A stretch of 55,650 nt of DNA from Smithella sp. (GTDB lineage: Bacteria > Desulfobacterota > Syntrophia > Syntrophales > Smithellaceae), in the NCBI GenBank assembly GCA_007244375.1, contig SCVW01000033.1, forward strand, positions 1-55,650, in the 5' to 3' direction. The notes beneath the pieces were generated by a model. The model did no database searches and was not told the DNA's origin. It saw only the letters and a list, made by a program, of their open reading frames with translations. Every line of letters starts with the position of its first letter. The stretch's first letter is position 1. The position numbers and the translations under genes were made by a program. Positions 1 to 9,018 of the stretch are shown here, one piece after another.

Positions 1-200
1 TGTTTTAACCGTCGGTTCTCTTCCTCCAATACCTTCAGTTTCCTGGCATCGCTTACGCTCATTCCGCCATACTTGGCCTTCCAGTTGTAGTATGTCGCGT
101 CGCTGATCCCATGTTTGCGGCATACTTCCATTACTTTCTCGCCTCTCTCAGCCTCCTGCAAAATACCGATGATCTGCTCCTCCGTAAATCGCTTCTTCAT
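1..200 (-). CDS. IS3-family transposase OrfA, N-terminal part (cut by window edge)
   Basis: Reading the minus strand from an ATG at 200 gives about 66 residues starting MKKRFTEEQIIGILQEAERG, then a helix-turn-helix (EVCRKHGISDATYYNWKAKYGG) and a leucine/glutamate-rich coiled start (LKVLEEENRRLK). This is the usual OrfA of IS3-family elements of the IS407-like kind, which binds the element's ends; the catalytic OrfB would follow to the left, outside the window. A good ribosome binding site (AAGGAGG) lies just upstream of the ATG. The frame is open to the window edge, so the gene may be intact. Confidence 0.85.
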   Translation of the reverse strand, partial: MKKRFTEEQIIGILQEAERGEKVMEVCRKHGISDATYYNWKAKYGGMSVSDARKLKVLEEENRRLK

Positions 201-275
201 CCGTGCCTCCTTAAAGTGTTTTTCTATTCTACACTCTAATTAACTCTGGCACAACTTTCGGGGGGTATTCCCTAA
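1..275 (-). mobile_element. right-hand end of an IS3-family insertion sequence
   Basis: The orfA start lies about 65-75 bp inside the likely end of the element. The minus strand at 240-268 reads CCCCCCGAAAGTTGTGCC, a C-run followed by GAAAGTTG, which resembles terminal repeats of this group. The outer boundary is placed only roughly at 260-275 because the other end is not visible and no target duplication can be checked. Confidence 0.6.
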
Positions 276-341
276 TGAGTCCCAAAATTCAGAAGTGCAA
301 CGCACTGAATTTTGTTGGACGAATTATCCCGTGCAACGGGG
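273..341. repeat. two-hairpin intergenic repeat (family C, copy 1)
   Basis: The element holds one hairpin with arms AAAATTCAG (284-292) and CTGAATTTT (305-313), and a second, CCCGT-GCA-ACGGG, at 328-340. The order of conserved blocks (ATGAGTCC, TTCAGAA, GCA, CACTGAA, TGGACG, GAATTATCC) recurs at 8774-8909. It abuts the insertion sequence. The rest of 342-523 is AT-rich with no gene that I can see. Confidence 0.55.
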
Positions 342-523
342 TTCTAATTTATATTTTTCATAAGCAATTGCTATTATTGAATATTTTTCTTCTTCGAGTC
401 TAAATATATTTATGAAATTTGTTTTGTCAAGTCTCCCTCAAAATAGAGGGACAAAGTCGATATAAATTTCAACCTAATTTAAATATCTATTTAATAAAGA
501 TAAGAATTTTCAAAATAGCGCCC

Positions 524-552
524 TTGACACCAAGTATACCAATAACTATATT
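524..552 (+). promoter_or_regulatory. sigma70-type promoter for gmhA-grpE-dnaK
   Basis: TTGACA at 524-529, a 17-bp spacer and TATATT at 547-552 form a near-consensus promoter about 48 bp before the gmhA start. No CIRCE operator (TTAGCACTC inverted repeat) is visible, so HrcA control of the chaperone genes is not supported here. Confidence 0.7.
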
Positions 553-599
553 AGGGTCGCTTAAACGGACATAATAAAATTGGTTCCCGAAAGGTAAGT

Positions 600-1184
600 A
601 TGGAAGATCACATAATAAAAACCTTTAAGGAAAGCAATCGTGTTAAAGACACTTTTATTAACGAGAATCTGAATAAACTGGTTAATGTTATAGACGCAAT
701 TATAAATGCGTTAAAGGCAGGTAATAAAATTTTGATATTCGGCAATGGTGGTTCGGCTGCCGATGCCCAGCATATTGCTGCGGAATTCGTTAATCGTTTC
801 CTTATTGAAAGACCGCCGCTTCCGGCGATAGCTTTAACTACAGATTCATCGGTTATTACGAGTATCGGTAACGATTATGATTTTTCTGAGATATTCAGTA
901 AGCAGATTAGAGCAATCGGACAACCTGGAGACATTGCCTGGGGCATCAGCACCAGTGGGAATTCCGCCAATGTTTTAAAAGGATTGGAAATGGCAAAAAA
1001 ATTGGGGCTGATAACAATTGCTTTCACCGGAAAAGATGGAGGAGAAATTGCAAAGATGGTTGATATTTCTATTCATGTGTCTTCCTCCAATACAGCGCGA
1101 ATCCAGGAAACACATATTACGGCCGGTCATGCTATTTGTGAAATGGTAGATATAAAATTATTTCAAAAACCTGATTTTAAATAA
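600..1184 (+). CDS. gmhA: phosphoheptose isomerase (sedoheptulose 7-phosphate isomerase)
   Basis: The 194-residue protein is a single SIS (sugar isomerase) domain of normal GmhA length. The phosphosugar-binding motif FGNGGSAADAQHIAAEF lies near residues 47-63, and the second SIS signature, STSGNSANV, near 118-126. GmhA converts sedoheptulose 7-phosphate to D-glycero-manno-heptose 7-phosphate, the first step of ADP-heptose synthesis for the lipopolysaccharide inner core, so a Gram-negative envelope is implied. It is the first gene behind the promoter at 524-552 and sits 18 bp before grpE, an odd pairing of an envelope gene with chaperones. The DiaA-type SIS proteins are the main alternative. 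Confidence 0.9.
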   Translation: MEDHIIKTFKESNRVKDTFINENLNKLVNVIDAIINALKAGNKILIFGNGGSAADAQHIAAEFVNRFLIERPPLPAIALTTDSSVITSIGNDYDFSEIFSKQIRAIGQPGDIAWGISTSGNSANVLKGLEMAKKLGLITIAFTGKDGGEIAKMVDISIHVSSSNTARIQETHITAGHAICEMVDIKLFQKPDFK

Positions 1185-1202
1185 AAAATTTTCGAGGTAC
1201 GG

Positions 1203-1811
1203 GTGAAAAATAAGAAGGAACATCCTGAACATATTATTAAGCATGCTCAGTCCGCTGAACACCATGATGAAAAAGTTGTTGCGGGAGATCATAACAAAGA
1301 AATTGAAGACCTGAAGAAGAAGCTCGAAGAAAAGGAAAAAGAAGCTGCAGCCAATTACGATAAATATTTACGCGCAGCTGCTGACTTGGATAATTATAAA
1401 AAGCGGGCATCCAAAGACAAGTCCGACATAATAAAATACGGCAAAGAAGATATAATTAGAGATATCCTGCCTTTCATGGATTCCCTGGACAGAGCACTGG
1501 AGCACGACACAGGCGATATCCAGACCTTTAAGGACGGAATAGCTCTTATTCAGAATCAGCTTCTGTGTTGTTTGAAAAAACACGGTGTAGAACGAATTGA
1601 AACTGCCGGCGCAGATTTCGATCCCAATTTCCATGAAGCTTTAATGCAGGTGGAAAGCGACCAGTATAAAGACAACAAAATAGTCAATGAAATGGAGAAG
1701 GGTTATTTGTTAAACGGAAGGCTCATAAGGCCATCAAGGGTCTGCGTCTGCAAGAAAACAAAAAAAGAAAATAATGATGTATGTGAAAAAAATGAGGAAA
1801 CGGAAGAATAA
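1203..1811 (+). CDS. grpE: nucleotide exchange factor GrpE
   Basis: Uses a GTG start preceded by TTCGAGGTAC. The 202-residue protein has a charged N-terminal tail, a long coiled coil (roughly 30-75, rich in K and E), then the GrpE core with AAADLDNYKKRASKD, ILPFMDSLDRALEH, and near the end FDPNFHEALMQVES and GYLLNGRLIRPSRVCV. GrpE dimers drive ADP release from DnaK. The gene lies 12 bp upstream of dnaK in the usual grpE-dnaK order. The C-terminal 15 or so residues after the conserved VCV stretch are charged and not conserved. Confidence 0.96.
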   Translation: MKNKKEHPEHIIKHAQSAEHHDEKVVAGDHNKEIEDLKKKLEEKEKEAAANYDKYLRAAADLDNYKKRASKDKSDIIKYGKEDIIRDILPFMDSLDRALEHDTGDIQTFKDGIALIQNQLLCCLKKHGVERIETAGADFDPNFHEALMQVESDQYKDNKIVNEMEKGYLLNGRLIRPSRVCVCKKTKKENNDVCEKNEETEE

Positions 1812-1823
1812 GGAGGAAGAAAC

Positions 1824-3731
1824 ATGGGAAAAATTATTGGAATCGATTTAGGGACTACAAATTCATGCGTAGCCATAATGGAAGGCGGAGACCCTGTCGT
1901 GATAGCAAATCAGGAAGGCAATCGCACCACTCCATCCATTGTTGCCATAGCAGACAATGGTGAACGTCTGGTCGGTCAGGTAGCAAAAAGGCAGGCTATT
2001 ACTAATTCTGAAAACACCGTTTATGCCGTAAAGAGGCTTATCGGCCGCAAATATACGTCTAAAGAAGTACAGTACGATGTCAAAATAATTCCTTATAAAA
2101 TAACGGAAGCTTCCAACAGTGACGCGCAGGTTACTGTCAGAGGCAAGAATTATTCGCCGGCGGAAATATCGGCGATGATTTTAACCAAAATGAAACAAAC
2201 TGCCGAGGATTATCTGGGAGAAAAAATAAAAGATGCCGTTATTACCGTTCCGGCTTATTTTAACGATTCGCAGCGACAGGCCACTAAAGATGCCGGCAAA
2301 ATTGCCGGACTGAATGTCATGCGCATCATCAATGAACCGACAGCCGCAGCGCTGGCCTACGGTTTGGATAAAAAGAAAGATGAAAAAATAGCCGTGTTCG
2401 ATTTAGGCGGCGGTACATTTGATATTTCGATTCTGGAACTGGGCGATGGCGTGTTTGAAGTCAAATCGACCAACGGAGATACCCATCTGGGTGGTGAAGA
2501 TTTCGATCAGCGCGTCATGGATTATCTGGTCGCTGAATTTAAAAAAGATCAGGGTATTGATTTGAGGAACGACAAAATGGCTCTGCAGCGTTTGAAAGAA
2601 GCGGCAGAAAAAGCGAAAATGGAACTTTCCACAACGATGGAAACCGACATTAATCTGCCTTTTATTACAGCGGACGCATCCGGCCCCAAACATATGAATA
2701 TCAAACTCTCCAGAGCAAAACTGGAATCTCTTGTGGAAGAGTTAATCAACAAAGTGGTAGGTCCCTGCCAGACTGCACTAAAAGATGCGGGAATGTCACC
2801 CAAAGATATTGATGAGGTAATTCTTGTCGGCGGTATGACTCGTATGCCGCGTGTTCAGCAAAAAGTAAAAGAAATTTTTAACAAGGAACCGCATAAGGGC
2901 GTCAATCCTGATGAGGTTGTAGCAATAGGAGCCGCTATTCAGGGTGGTGTTCTAGCTGGTGACGTGAAAGATGTTCTGCTTCTTGATGTAACCCCGCTTT
3001 CACTGGGTATTGAAACTCTCGGCGGTGTGATGACCAGACTGATTGAGAAGAACACGACAATTCCCTGCAAGAAAAGTCAGATATTCTCCACTGCAGCGGA
3101 TAATCAGCCGGCCGTGAGCATTCATGTTCTGCAAGGTGAACGTCAAATGGCCGCGGATAATAGAACATTGGGACGTTTCGAACTGGTAGGAATTCCACCG
3201 GCGCCACGTGGTATACCTCAAATCGAAGTAACTTTTGATATTGATGCCAACGGTATCGTGCACGTCAACGCTAAAGACTTGGGCACCGGCAAGGAACAAA
3301 GTATCAAGATTACAGCATCCAGCGGATTGAGCGAAGCGGAGATCGAAAAACTGGTTAAAGACGCGGAAATGCATGCGGAAGAAGATAAACGCCGTAAGGA
3401 ACTTATCGAAGCCCGAAATCAAGCCGATTCCATGGTTTACTCTGTGGAAAAGAACATCAAGGAATTCGGTGATAAGATTGATGCAGCGGAAAAAGCCAAA
3501 ATTGAAGAATCACTGACAAAAACTAAGAAAGCCCTCGAAGGCGACGATATTGATGCAATCAAGAAGGCTCAGGATGAATTGATGAATGTCTCCCATAAAC
3601 TGGCGGAAGCCATGTATGCAAAGACAGCCGGCGCCGGAGCTCAACAGCAACAACAGGATGGCGCTCAGCAACAGGCATCCGATAAGAAAAATGACGATGT
3701 GGTTGATGCTGACTTTGAAGATGTAAAATAA
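1824..3731 (+). CDS. dnaK: molecular chaperone DnaK (Hsp70)
   Basis: The 635-residue protein is full length. The ATPase domain opens with [16 protein letters not shown] and contains [27 protein letters not shown] and [14 protein letters not shown]; the linker [19 protein letters not shown] leads into the substrate-binding beta domain, followed by a helical lid. The tail is rich in glutamine and ends [11 protein letters not shown], close to the EEVKD-type end of bacterial DnaK. A strong AAGGAGGAAG ribosome binding site precedes the ATG. No dnaJ follows; the transcript appears to stop at the hairpin at 3754-3790. Confidence 0.99.
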   Translation: MGKIIGIDLGTTNSCVAIMEGGDPVVIANQEGNRTTPSIVAIADNGERLVGQVAKRQAITNSENTVYAVKRLIGRKYTSKEVQYDVKIIPYKITEASNSDAQVTVRGKNYSPAEISAMILTKMKQTAEDYLGEKIKDAVITVPAYFNDSQRQATKDAGKIAGLNVMRIINEPTAAALAYGLDKKKDEKIAVFDLGGGTFDISILELGDGVFEVKSTNGDTHLGGEDFDQRVMDYLVAEFKKDQGIDLRNDKMALQRLKEAAEKAKMELSTTMETDINLPFITADASGPKHMNIKLSRAKLESLVEELINKVVGPCQTALKDAGMSPKDIDEVILVGGMTRMPRVQQKVKEIFNKEPHKGVNPDEVVAIGAAIQGGVLAGDVKDVLLLDVTPLSLGIETLGGVMTRLIEKNTTIPCKKSQIFSTAADNQPAVSIHVLQGERQMAADNRTLGRFELVGIPPAPRGIPQIEVTFDIDANGIVHVNAKDLGTGKEQSIKITASSGLSEAEIEKLVKDAEMHAEEDKRRKELIEARNQADSMVYSVEKNIKEFGDKIDAAEKAKIEESLTKTKKALEGDDIDAIKKAQDELMNVSHKLAEAMYAKTAGAGAQQQQQDGAQQQASDKKNDDVVDADFEDVK

Positions 3732-3753
3732 TATTTTTAAATTAAATATTTTC

Positions 3754-3790
3754 AAAGCCCGCAGCGGTAAAAGCCGTTGCGGGCTTTTTT
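3754..3790 (+). terminator. rho-independent terminator after dnaK
   Basis: AAAGCCCGCAGCGG, loop TAAAAG, then CCGTTGCGGGCTTT followed by a T-run: a long GC-rich stem (one G-T pair) 23 bp after the dnaK stop. Confidence 0.93.
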
Positions 3791-3843
3791 ATTATCGACC
3801 GGAATCAAGAAATATTATACAATAACTCGCATAAAGGATAATT

Positions 3844-4437
3844 ATGAATAAACTCCTTTCCAGAAAAATATTAATAGCTTTATTTCTAGGTGGTTTTTTA
3901 CTGATAACACCTGGTATTTTCCCCGCCGCTGCGTCAAATAAATCAATTCAAAATTCTTCATCCGGATATCAGGGATTAATTTTAACTAATGAAGAATATT
4001 TGCCAACGCTTTTAAAATGTATTGATGAAGCGAAAAGTGAAATATTCATGTCCATTTTTTCTTTTAAAGCTGGTGCACATAAAAACAGTTACCCCGACCG
4101 TATTGCGGGTCATCTGGCCAGGGCGGTAAAAAGAGGCGTTAAGGTTGTTGTAGTTTTAGAAAATACAGGCAAAAGATCGGATGAACTCGACATTCAAAAC
4201 AGACGGACGGGAAAACTTTTAGAAGAAAAAGGCATAAATGTTTATTTTGATTCTCCAAAACAAACCACGCATACAAAGCTTGCGGTTATTGATCGGCACA
4301 TTGTTTTGCTGGGCAGTCATAATTTCACGCAATCAGCACTGAAATACAATAATGAAATTTCTATCTTGCTGAATGATCAGGACATTGCTGAAGATGCTCG
4401 CAGCTATATCCTGAAAATTATCAAGGAGGCAAAATGA
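3844..4437 (+). CDS. secreted phospholipase D-like (PLDc) nuclease/hydrolase
   Basis: The 197-residue protein has an N-terminal signal peptide (KILIALFLGGFLLITPGIFPAAAS, about residues 8-31) and one PLD-type domain. The single HKD motif is HTKLAVID (H143, K145, D150), followed by LLGSHNFTQSALKYNNE. One-motif proteins of this size resemble the Nuc endonuclease, which works as a dimer; that makes a periplasmic or surface nuclease or phosphodiesterase the best guess. The stop overlaps the next gene's ATG (ATGA at 4434-4437), so the two are translationally coupled. Confidence 0.85.
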   Translation: MNKLLSRKILIALFLGGFLLITPGIFPAAASNKSIQNSSSGYQGLILTNEEYLPTLLKCIDEAKSEIFMSIFSFKAGAHKNSYPDRIAGHLARAVKRGVKVVVVLENTGKRSDELDIQNRRTGKLLEEKGINVYFDSPKQTTHTKLAVIDRHIVLLGSHNFTQSALKYNNEISILLNDQDIAEDARSYILKIIKEAK

Positions 4438-5714
4438 TTTTTCATCGAACATTCAGTAATATGATTGTTATTTTAATTATCATTTTTTCCATCAGCTTTT
4501 TAAAAACGGCAATAGCTGATGAAAAATCAGAACAGATACCAAATGCGGAAGTAAAAGTATTACCGGCAAAACCGTCTGATGCCAAATTACAAATAATTAC
4601 GCCTGTTTCCGGTAATCTTAATCGTAATACTTTAGGATGTATACTTCCCCTATCCGGACAATTTGCCGATTGGGGTAATAAGGCACGGGACGCAATTTTG
4701 CTGGCTACCGAAGCAACCGATGGAAATAAAAATCCTTTGTGGGAAGTTATTTTCGAAGATTCCCAGGGATTGCAGGAAGACACAAAAATAGCCATCGCCC
4801 GTTTAGCCAATGCTGAAAATCTCATAGCTATTATTGCTGTTACCGGAACTGCAGAAGCCATGAATACTGCTCATGAAGCAGCCAAATGGAAAGTGCCGTT
4901 AATTTTAATAACACCTACAGAAGGAGTTACATCTGTAAGTGAATATGTTTTTCAAAATTTTCTAACCCCAAGACAGCAAATCAGAGTCTTGGCTAAGTAC
5001 GCGCTGGACGATTTGAATTGTGCAATATTTTCCGTTCTGTATCCCCAAGATGATTACGGTGAGGAAATGTTAAGAATCTTTCGCGAAGAAGTAACGCGTC
5101 TTGGCGGCAAGGTAGAAAAAGCAATTCCCTACAACAAGGATCAAACAGATTTTAAGGAAGAAATAACTAAATTAACAGGCACTAACGTCAGCGTTTCACA
5201 GAAAAAAAGTAAAGGCCAGGCAGAAGATAACACATACGTACCCGTTGCTTTTGAAGCTTTGTTTATTCCTGATTCCTATTCGCGTGTCAAATTGATTACT
5301 TCACAACTTGAATTTTATGATGTAAAGGGTTTTAGACTTTTAGGAACAAGTTTATGGCATTCACCGAATTTACTTAAAAATAATGCACAATATCTGGAAG
5401 GAGCGATTTTTGTAGACAGTTTTTTTGCCCATAGTTCTTATCTGAAAACGAGTAACTTTGTTGACCTTTATAGCAAAAAGTATAACCGTATACCGGAAAA
5501 TATTGAGGCGCTGGCATACGACACGGCTCAAATAATCACAGGTGTTCTGAATAATACAGAAGTTAAAACACGCGCACAATTTGTTTCTGCCTTGAACAAA
5601 GTGGAAAATTACAATGGTGTAACTGGAAAAACTTATTTTAATTCAAACAGAGTTGCCCAAAAGACTGCTTTTGTATTAAGAGTTAGGGACGGAAAATTGG
5701 AACAGGTAAAATGA
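4434..5714 (+). CDS. periplasmic ligand-binding protein (Leu/Ile/Val-binding fold)
   Basis: The 426-residue protein has an N-terminal hydrophobic signal (MIVILIIIFSISFLKTAIAD), a spacer of about 40 residues, then a type I periplasmic binding domain starting GCILPLSGQFADWGNKARDAILLA. Further family features are the VTGTAEAMNTAHEAAKWKVPLILITP region and YPQDDYGEEMLRIFREEVTRLGG. No ABC permease or ATPase genes are adjacent. Deltaproteobacterial proteins of this kind are often labelled penicillin-binding-protein activators (LpoA-like) rather than transport proteins, and I cannot decide between the two. It overlaps the PLD-like gene by 4 nt. Confidence 0.75.
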   Translation: MIFHRTFSNMIVILIIIFSISFLKTAIADEKSEQIPNAEVKVLPAKPSDAKLQIITPVSGNLNRNTLGCILPLSGQFADWGNKARDAILLATEATDGNKNPLWEVIFEDSQGLQEDTKIAIARLANAENLIAIIAVTGTAEAMNTAHEAAKWKVPLILITPTEGVTSVSEYVFQNFLTPRQQIRVLAKYALDDLNCAIFSVLYPQDDYGEEMLRIFREEVTRLGGKVEKAIPYNKDQTDFKEEITKLTGTNVSVSQKKSKGQAEDNTYVPVAFEALFIPDSYSRVKLITSQLEFYDVKGFRLLGTSLWHSPNLLKNNAQYLEGAIFVDSFFAHSSYLKTSNFVDLYSKKYNRIPENIEALAYDTAQIITGVLNNTEVKTRAQFVSALNKVENYNGVTGKTYFNSNRVAQKTAFVLRVRDGKLEQVK

Positions 5715-5755
5715 GTTCTATGTTCGAAGTTCAAGGTTATTAAGGATGAAATTAT

Positions 5756-6523
5756 ATGCGATTTTTACTTACCAACGATGATGGAATTTACGCCAAAGGA
5801 TTGAGTGCTCTTTACGCCGAACTTTCCAAAGAAGCTGACTGCCTGATTGTTGCACCGGAGACAGAACAAAGCGCAGTAGGACATGCCATTACAATTGCCC
5901 GCCCACTAATGGTACGCCGCGCCACTAAAAATGACAAATTCCTGGGATACGCTGTTTGCGGCACACCGGCGGACTGCGTAAAAATAGGAATCACGGAATT
6001 ATCGGATAAGCAGGTTGATTTAGTTGTCTCCGGAATCAACAGAGGAGGCAACGCCGGCATTAACGTTCTTTATTCAGGAACAGTTTCCGCTGCAACCGAA
6101 GGTGCAATTCTAGGCTATCCTTCGATGGCTATTTCTCTTGATACACATAAGGAAGCCGATTTTACCTACGCCGCAAAATTTGCCCGTAAGATGGCCAGAC
6201 TAATATTGAGCAATTCCCATCAACTCAAAGGAAGCGCGATTAACGTCAATGTTCCGTGCATTCCTTCTGAAAGAATCAAGGGTGTCGTTGTTGTCCCGCA
6301 AGCCCAAAGCAACATTGTCGAAACTTTTGAGAAACGCGTAGATCCACGGGAAAATATCTACTATTGGTTCGCCGGTGAGTCCCAAGCTGCCCGTAAACAG
6401 AAAGATACTGACGTCGGTGCACTGGCTGCAGGTTATATAACAATAACACCGATTCATTACGACCTGACCAGACATGATCTGCTCGATATACTTAAAGACA
6501 CCATCAAGCAAAACAATTTATAA
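5756..6523 (+). CDS. surE: 5'/3'-nucleotidase SurE
   Basis: The 255-residue protein has the SurE opening MRFLLTNDDGIYAKGL with the metal-binding pair D8-D9, the EQSAVGHAIT loop that carries the metal-binding Ser, the CGTPADCVKIG block, and SGINRGGNAGINVLYSGTVSAATEG with the metal-binding Asn. SurE is a metal-dependent cytosolic phosphatase acting on nucleoside monophosphates and short polyphosphates. It starts 41 bp after the binding-protein gene and may share its transcript. Confidence 0.97.
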   Translation: MRFLLTNDDGIYAKGLSALYAELSKEADCLIVAPETEQSAVGHAITIARPLMVRRATKNDKFLGYAVCGTPADCVKIGITELSDKQVDLVVSGINRGGNAGINVLYSGTVSAATEGAILGYPSMAISLDTHKEADFTYAAKFARKMARLILSNSHQLKGSAINVNVPCIPSERIKGVVVVPQAQSNIVETFEKRVDPRENIYYWFAGESQAARKQKDTDVGALAAGYITITPIHYDLTRHDLLDILKDTIKQNNL

Positions 6524-6565
6524 TTTTATATTTTCCAATTATTATTAATTTGCTTTTACTGTTTT

Positions 6566-6958
6566 TTATTTAATTGGAGATATCTTTTTACAAATATAAG
6601 ATCCGATGAATGCTTCCAGCAGACTGAGCGGAACTGCACAAACAAGAATGGAGCCGGGCAATACATTTAAATTCCAGATAACAATCCACATTAAAACAAA
6701 AGACATCAGCCAGCCAAGCAACGTCGTTTGCAGGAGATTGAATTTTCTGGAAATTGAATAAATCGTTATGGCAAATAAAAATCCCCAGATAATCCACATT
6801 ATCCCATTCACGGATGCCGAAGGGAAAACCATCCCCAGCGACTGATAGTGATCAATCCAGTATTTTTTAAGAAGAACTTCGTTTCTGAAAAATTCGGATG
6901 CATTAATCCAAATGCCAGTGATTACTATCGCCAAGAAACTTCGAGAATTTGGATGCAT
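6566..6958 (-). CDS. small multi-pass membrane protein, unknown
   Basis: The 130-residue protein shows about four hydrophobic segments (near 7-20, 46-66, 75-96 and 102-122) with positively charged loops (SRKFNLL, CKKISPIK). I do not recognise a family. It faces surE convergently with a 42-bp gap and reads like a real membrane protein rather than chance translation. Confidence 0.6.
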   Translation of the reverse strand: MHPNSRSFLAIVITGIWINASEFFRNEVLLKKYWIDHYQSLGMVFPSASVNGIMWIIWGFLFAITIYSISRKFNLLQTTLLGWLMSFVLMWIVIWNLNVLPGSILVCAVPLSLLEAFIGSYICKKISPIK

Positions 6959-7027
6959 AATGATTCCCTAAATCAAACAACTCAAACCATATTAAAATAT
7001 CTGATAGCTGCATACAAAACAAGCACG

Positions 7028-7882
7028 CTAACGAATAAGCAACACAGGAATCGGGCTTTTGCGGATGACCTGAGAGGTTGTACTGCCCAGAAATAATTCG
7101 CGCAGGCGATTATGGCCGTAGGCTCCCATAACCATCAATTCTACTGCGCCTTCGCGGATGAACTTGATTATTTCTTCGGATTCTTTGCCGGCAAGAATTA
7201 TTGTTACGCAATCGGTTATCGGAGGTTCGGCACGATCTTTTTGATTTGTTTCCTCAACCTGAGTAATTAAAGCCGCTGCTTTTTTTGAATCCGAAGTAAT
7301 GACAATGACAGTCAGCGGCCAGGCGTTGTGCTGGGATAATGTGAGAGATAGGTCCAACGCCTTGGTTGCCGAGACACTCCCGTCGAAGGCAAGTGCCATG
7401 CTTTCTATTTCAACAAACTTTTCAGGTGTGACCAGCACCGGTTTACCTGAATTGCGCGTCACGGCTTCGGCAACCGATCCGAGAAGTCCGCCTTCCTTCA
7501 GGTGAAAGTTCTCCCCTTTCTTGGCCATCAGAATCAAATCAGTATTCTGACCTTCTTCGATTATTACCGAACTGATTTTGCCGATTACTTTTTTTGTTTC
7601 AGCCTTTATTCCAGACTTCTGACAGCGCTCCCGAAATCCTTTAAGAATAAACTCGGCTTTTTCATCTAAAGATTTTTCAATTGCTTCGAAGAAACCTTCA
7701 TAAGGTGGCATTCCCACCGAGCCGGAAATGTCGGTGAGCATAGGTCCCTGAATTAGATTAATATCAATAACATAAAGACCTGTCATGGAAGCTTCGAGTT
7801 TGCGGGCAATATAAATTCCGTATTCCAGCGCTGTAAGGCTGTTGGCGGAACCATCGGTAGGAATGAGAATTTTTTTTATCAT
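7028..7882 (-). CDS. tandem universal stress protein (two UspA domains)
   Basis: Starting at the ATG at 7882 (MIKKILIPTDGS), which has an AAGGAGTT ribosome binding site, the protein is 284 residues; an upstream in-frame start at 7906 lacks one. Domain 1 covers about residues 1-145 and domain 2 the rest. The second domain ends with a G-x2-G-x9-G-S pattern (GAYGHNRLRELFLGS) typical of ATP-binding Usp proteins; in the first domain (KKGENFHLKEGGLLGS) the pattern is less regular. Such proteins are cytosolic stress-response factors. It follows the MORN-repeat gene by 26 bp on the same strand, so they are probably cotranscribed. Confidence 0.92.
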   Translation of the reverse strand: MIKKILIPTDGSANSLTALEYGIYIARKLEASMTGLYVIDINLIQGPMLTDISGSVGMPPYEGFFEAIEKSLDEKAEFILKGFRERCQKSGIKAETKKVIGKISSVIIEEGQNTDLILMAKKGENFHLKEGGLLGSVAEAVTRNSGKPVLVTPEKFVEIESMALAFDGSVSATKALDLSLTLSQHNAWPLTVIVITSDSKKAAALITQVEETNQKDRAEPPITDCVTIILAGKESEEIIKFIREGAVELMVMGAYGHNRLRELFLGSTTSQVIRKSPIPVLLIR

Positions 7883-7908
7883 GATAACTCCTTGAAAAAG
7901 AGACATGA

Positions 7909-8580
7909 TTATTTTTGCTTTTCGTCAAAATGTTTCAAGTCTTCAAGTAAATTTGCGATATCCTTATCATCCCACAAGCCCGTAAAATTGGCAACATCGC
8001 CTTCAACACCCTGGACTTCGGGAATTTCTTCCTCAAAGACAAGAAACTTTCCTATATACTTCCCATTTTTATAAGTAGCCTTTTCTTTTAGCCGACCGCT
8101 TTTGAAATATGCGACATATTCCCCGTCTCTTTTATCGTTTTTGAAAAATCCTTTTTCCTTAATCTGACTATTCTTATAGTAACAAATATATCCGCCTTCA
8201 AATTTACCGTTTTTAAAATTTTCTTCTTCTTTTAATTGTCCGCTTTTATAATAAATCTGATATTTGCCATTGAGCCTGCCGTGCCTGTAATACTCACGTT
8301 CCCTGATATTCCCGTTCTGATAATAGGAAGTGTATTCGCCTTCCATCCGGCCATGAACATAATTAGCCTTTTCTCTTACATTGCCGTCATTATAATAAGT
8401 TGCTGCGGGACCATGCTTTTTGCCGTGAACAAAATTAATTTGTGCCAGAATTTGACCGTTTTTGTAATAAGAAGTATATTCACCTTCCAATTTACCATTC
8501 TTGATAAATTTTTTTTCTCTGACAGAACCATCAGAAAAAAACAATTTTTCTTCTTTGAAATCAGTATTTGTTTTAGTCAT
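7909..8580 (-). CDS. MORN-2 repeat protein (YwqK-like)
   Basis: The 223-residue protein is built of about seven repeats of 22-23 residues on the pattern G-x-Y-x-x-Y-Y-x-[ND]-G-x-[IL]-x-x-x-x-x-[YF]-x-[NH]-G-[KR], covering roughly residues 14-185. The ending (FEEEIPEVQGVEGDVANFTGLWDDKDIANLLEDLKHF) is acidic and not repetitive. MORN-2 repeats form extended beta-hairpin ribbons; their role in bacteria is unclear, and YwqK in Bacillus is reported as an antitoxin-type partner. No toxin-like neighbour is visible, and no signal peptide. Confidence 0.85.
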   Translation of the reverse strand: MTKTNTDFKEEKLFFSDGSVREKKFIKNGKLEGEYTSYYKNGQILAQINFVHGKKHGPAATYYNDGNVREKANYVHGRMEGEYTSYYQNGNIREREYYRHGRLNGKYQIYYKSGQLKEEENFKNGKFEGGYICYYKNSQIKEKGFFKNDKRDGEYVAYFKSGRLKEKATYKNGKYIGKFLVFEEEIPEVQGVEGDVANFTGLWDDKDIANLLEDLKHFDEKQK

Positions 8581-8773
8581 AAAAACACAATCTCTTTTGA
8601 ACGTTTAGAATAATTTCCGGCTGAAAATCTTACTTTAAAAAGATATACTATTTAAAAACATTAAGACATTGCTTTTTTTAAACAATCATTTATGATAATG
8701 CAACTAAAATTAGTGAGCCAAGTTGAACTATAGTGAAGCGTAAGGCGAACTATCCTGTGGGCAAAGCGAAGTA

Positions 8774-8909
8774 GGAAATAAGTCCTAAGCTTCAGAAACG
8801 CACCACACTGAAGCTTACTGGACGTAATGAGACTCGAATTTCAAAAGCGTAGCGTAATGAAATTTGTTAGTCGAATTATCCAATCCCGATGCATCGGGAT
8901 TGGATAATT
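8774..8909. repeat. three-hairpin intergenic repeat (family C, copy 2)
   Basis: Hairpin 1 has arms AAGCTTCAG (8787-8795) and CTGAAGCTT (8808-8816); hairpin 2 AATTTCA...TGAAATT lies around 8837-8864; hairpin 3 is a perfect 36-bp palindrome at 8874-8909 centred on GATGCATC. Blocks match copy 1 at 273-341, but the stem sequences differ in a compensatory way. The remainder of the 438-bp gap 8581-9018 is AT-rich, with no coding signal. Confidence 0.6.
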
Positions 8910-9018
8910 TCCGCTTCACAATAAATTTAGTTTAATTTTTTTGAAAAAAAAGATATTAAAATTTTTTGATAGAGTATTTTATTAAAACAGTTTGAAGTAT
9001 ACATAAAGAGCGTAATTA

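Noticed and set aside
273-345. CRISPR-like repeat
   Set aside because: Only two diverged copies 8 kb apart, no regular spacer array and no cas genes.
2403-3422. Minus-strand ORFs of 84-140 codons within dnaK
   Set aside because: Antisense shadows caused by the codon bias of dnaK; low-complexity, cysteine/phenylalanine-rich translations.
3400-3760. dnaJ or hrcA next to dnaK, or a CIRCE operator
   Set aside because: No such ORF follows, and no TTAGCACTC inverted repeat was found between 350 and 600.
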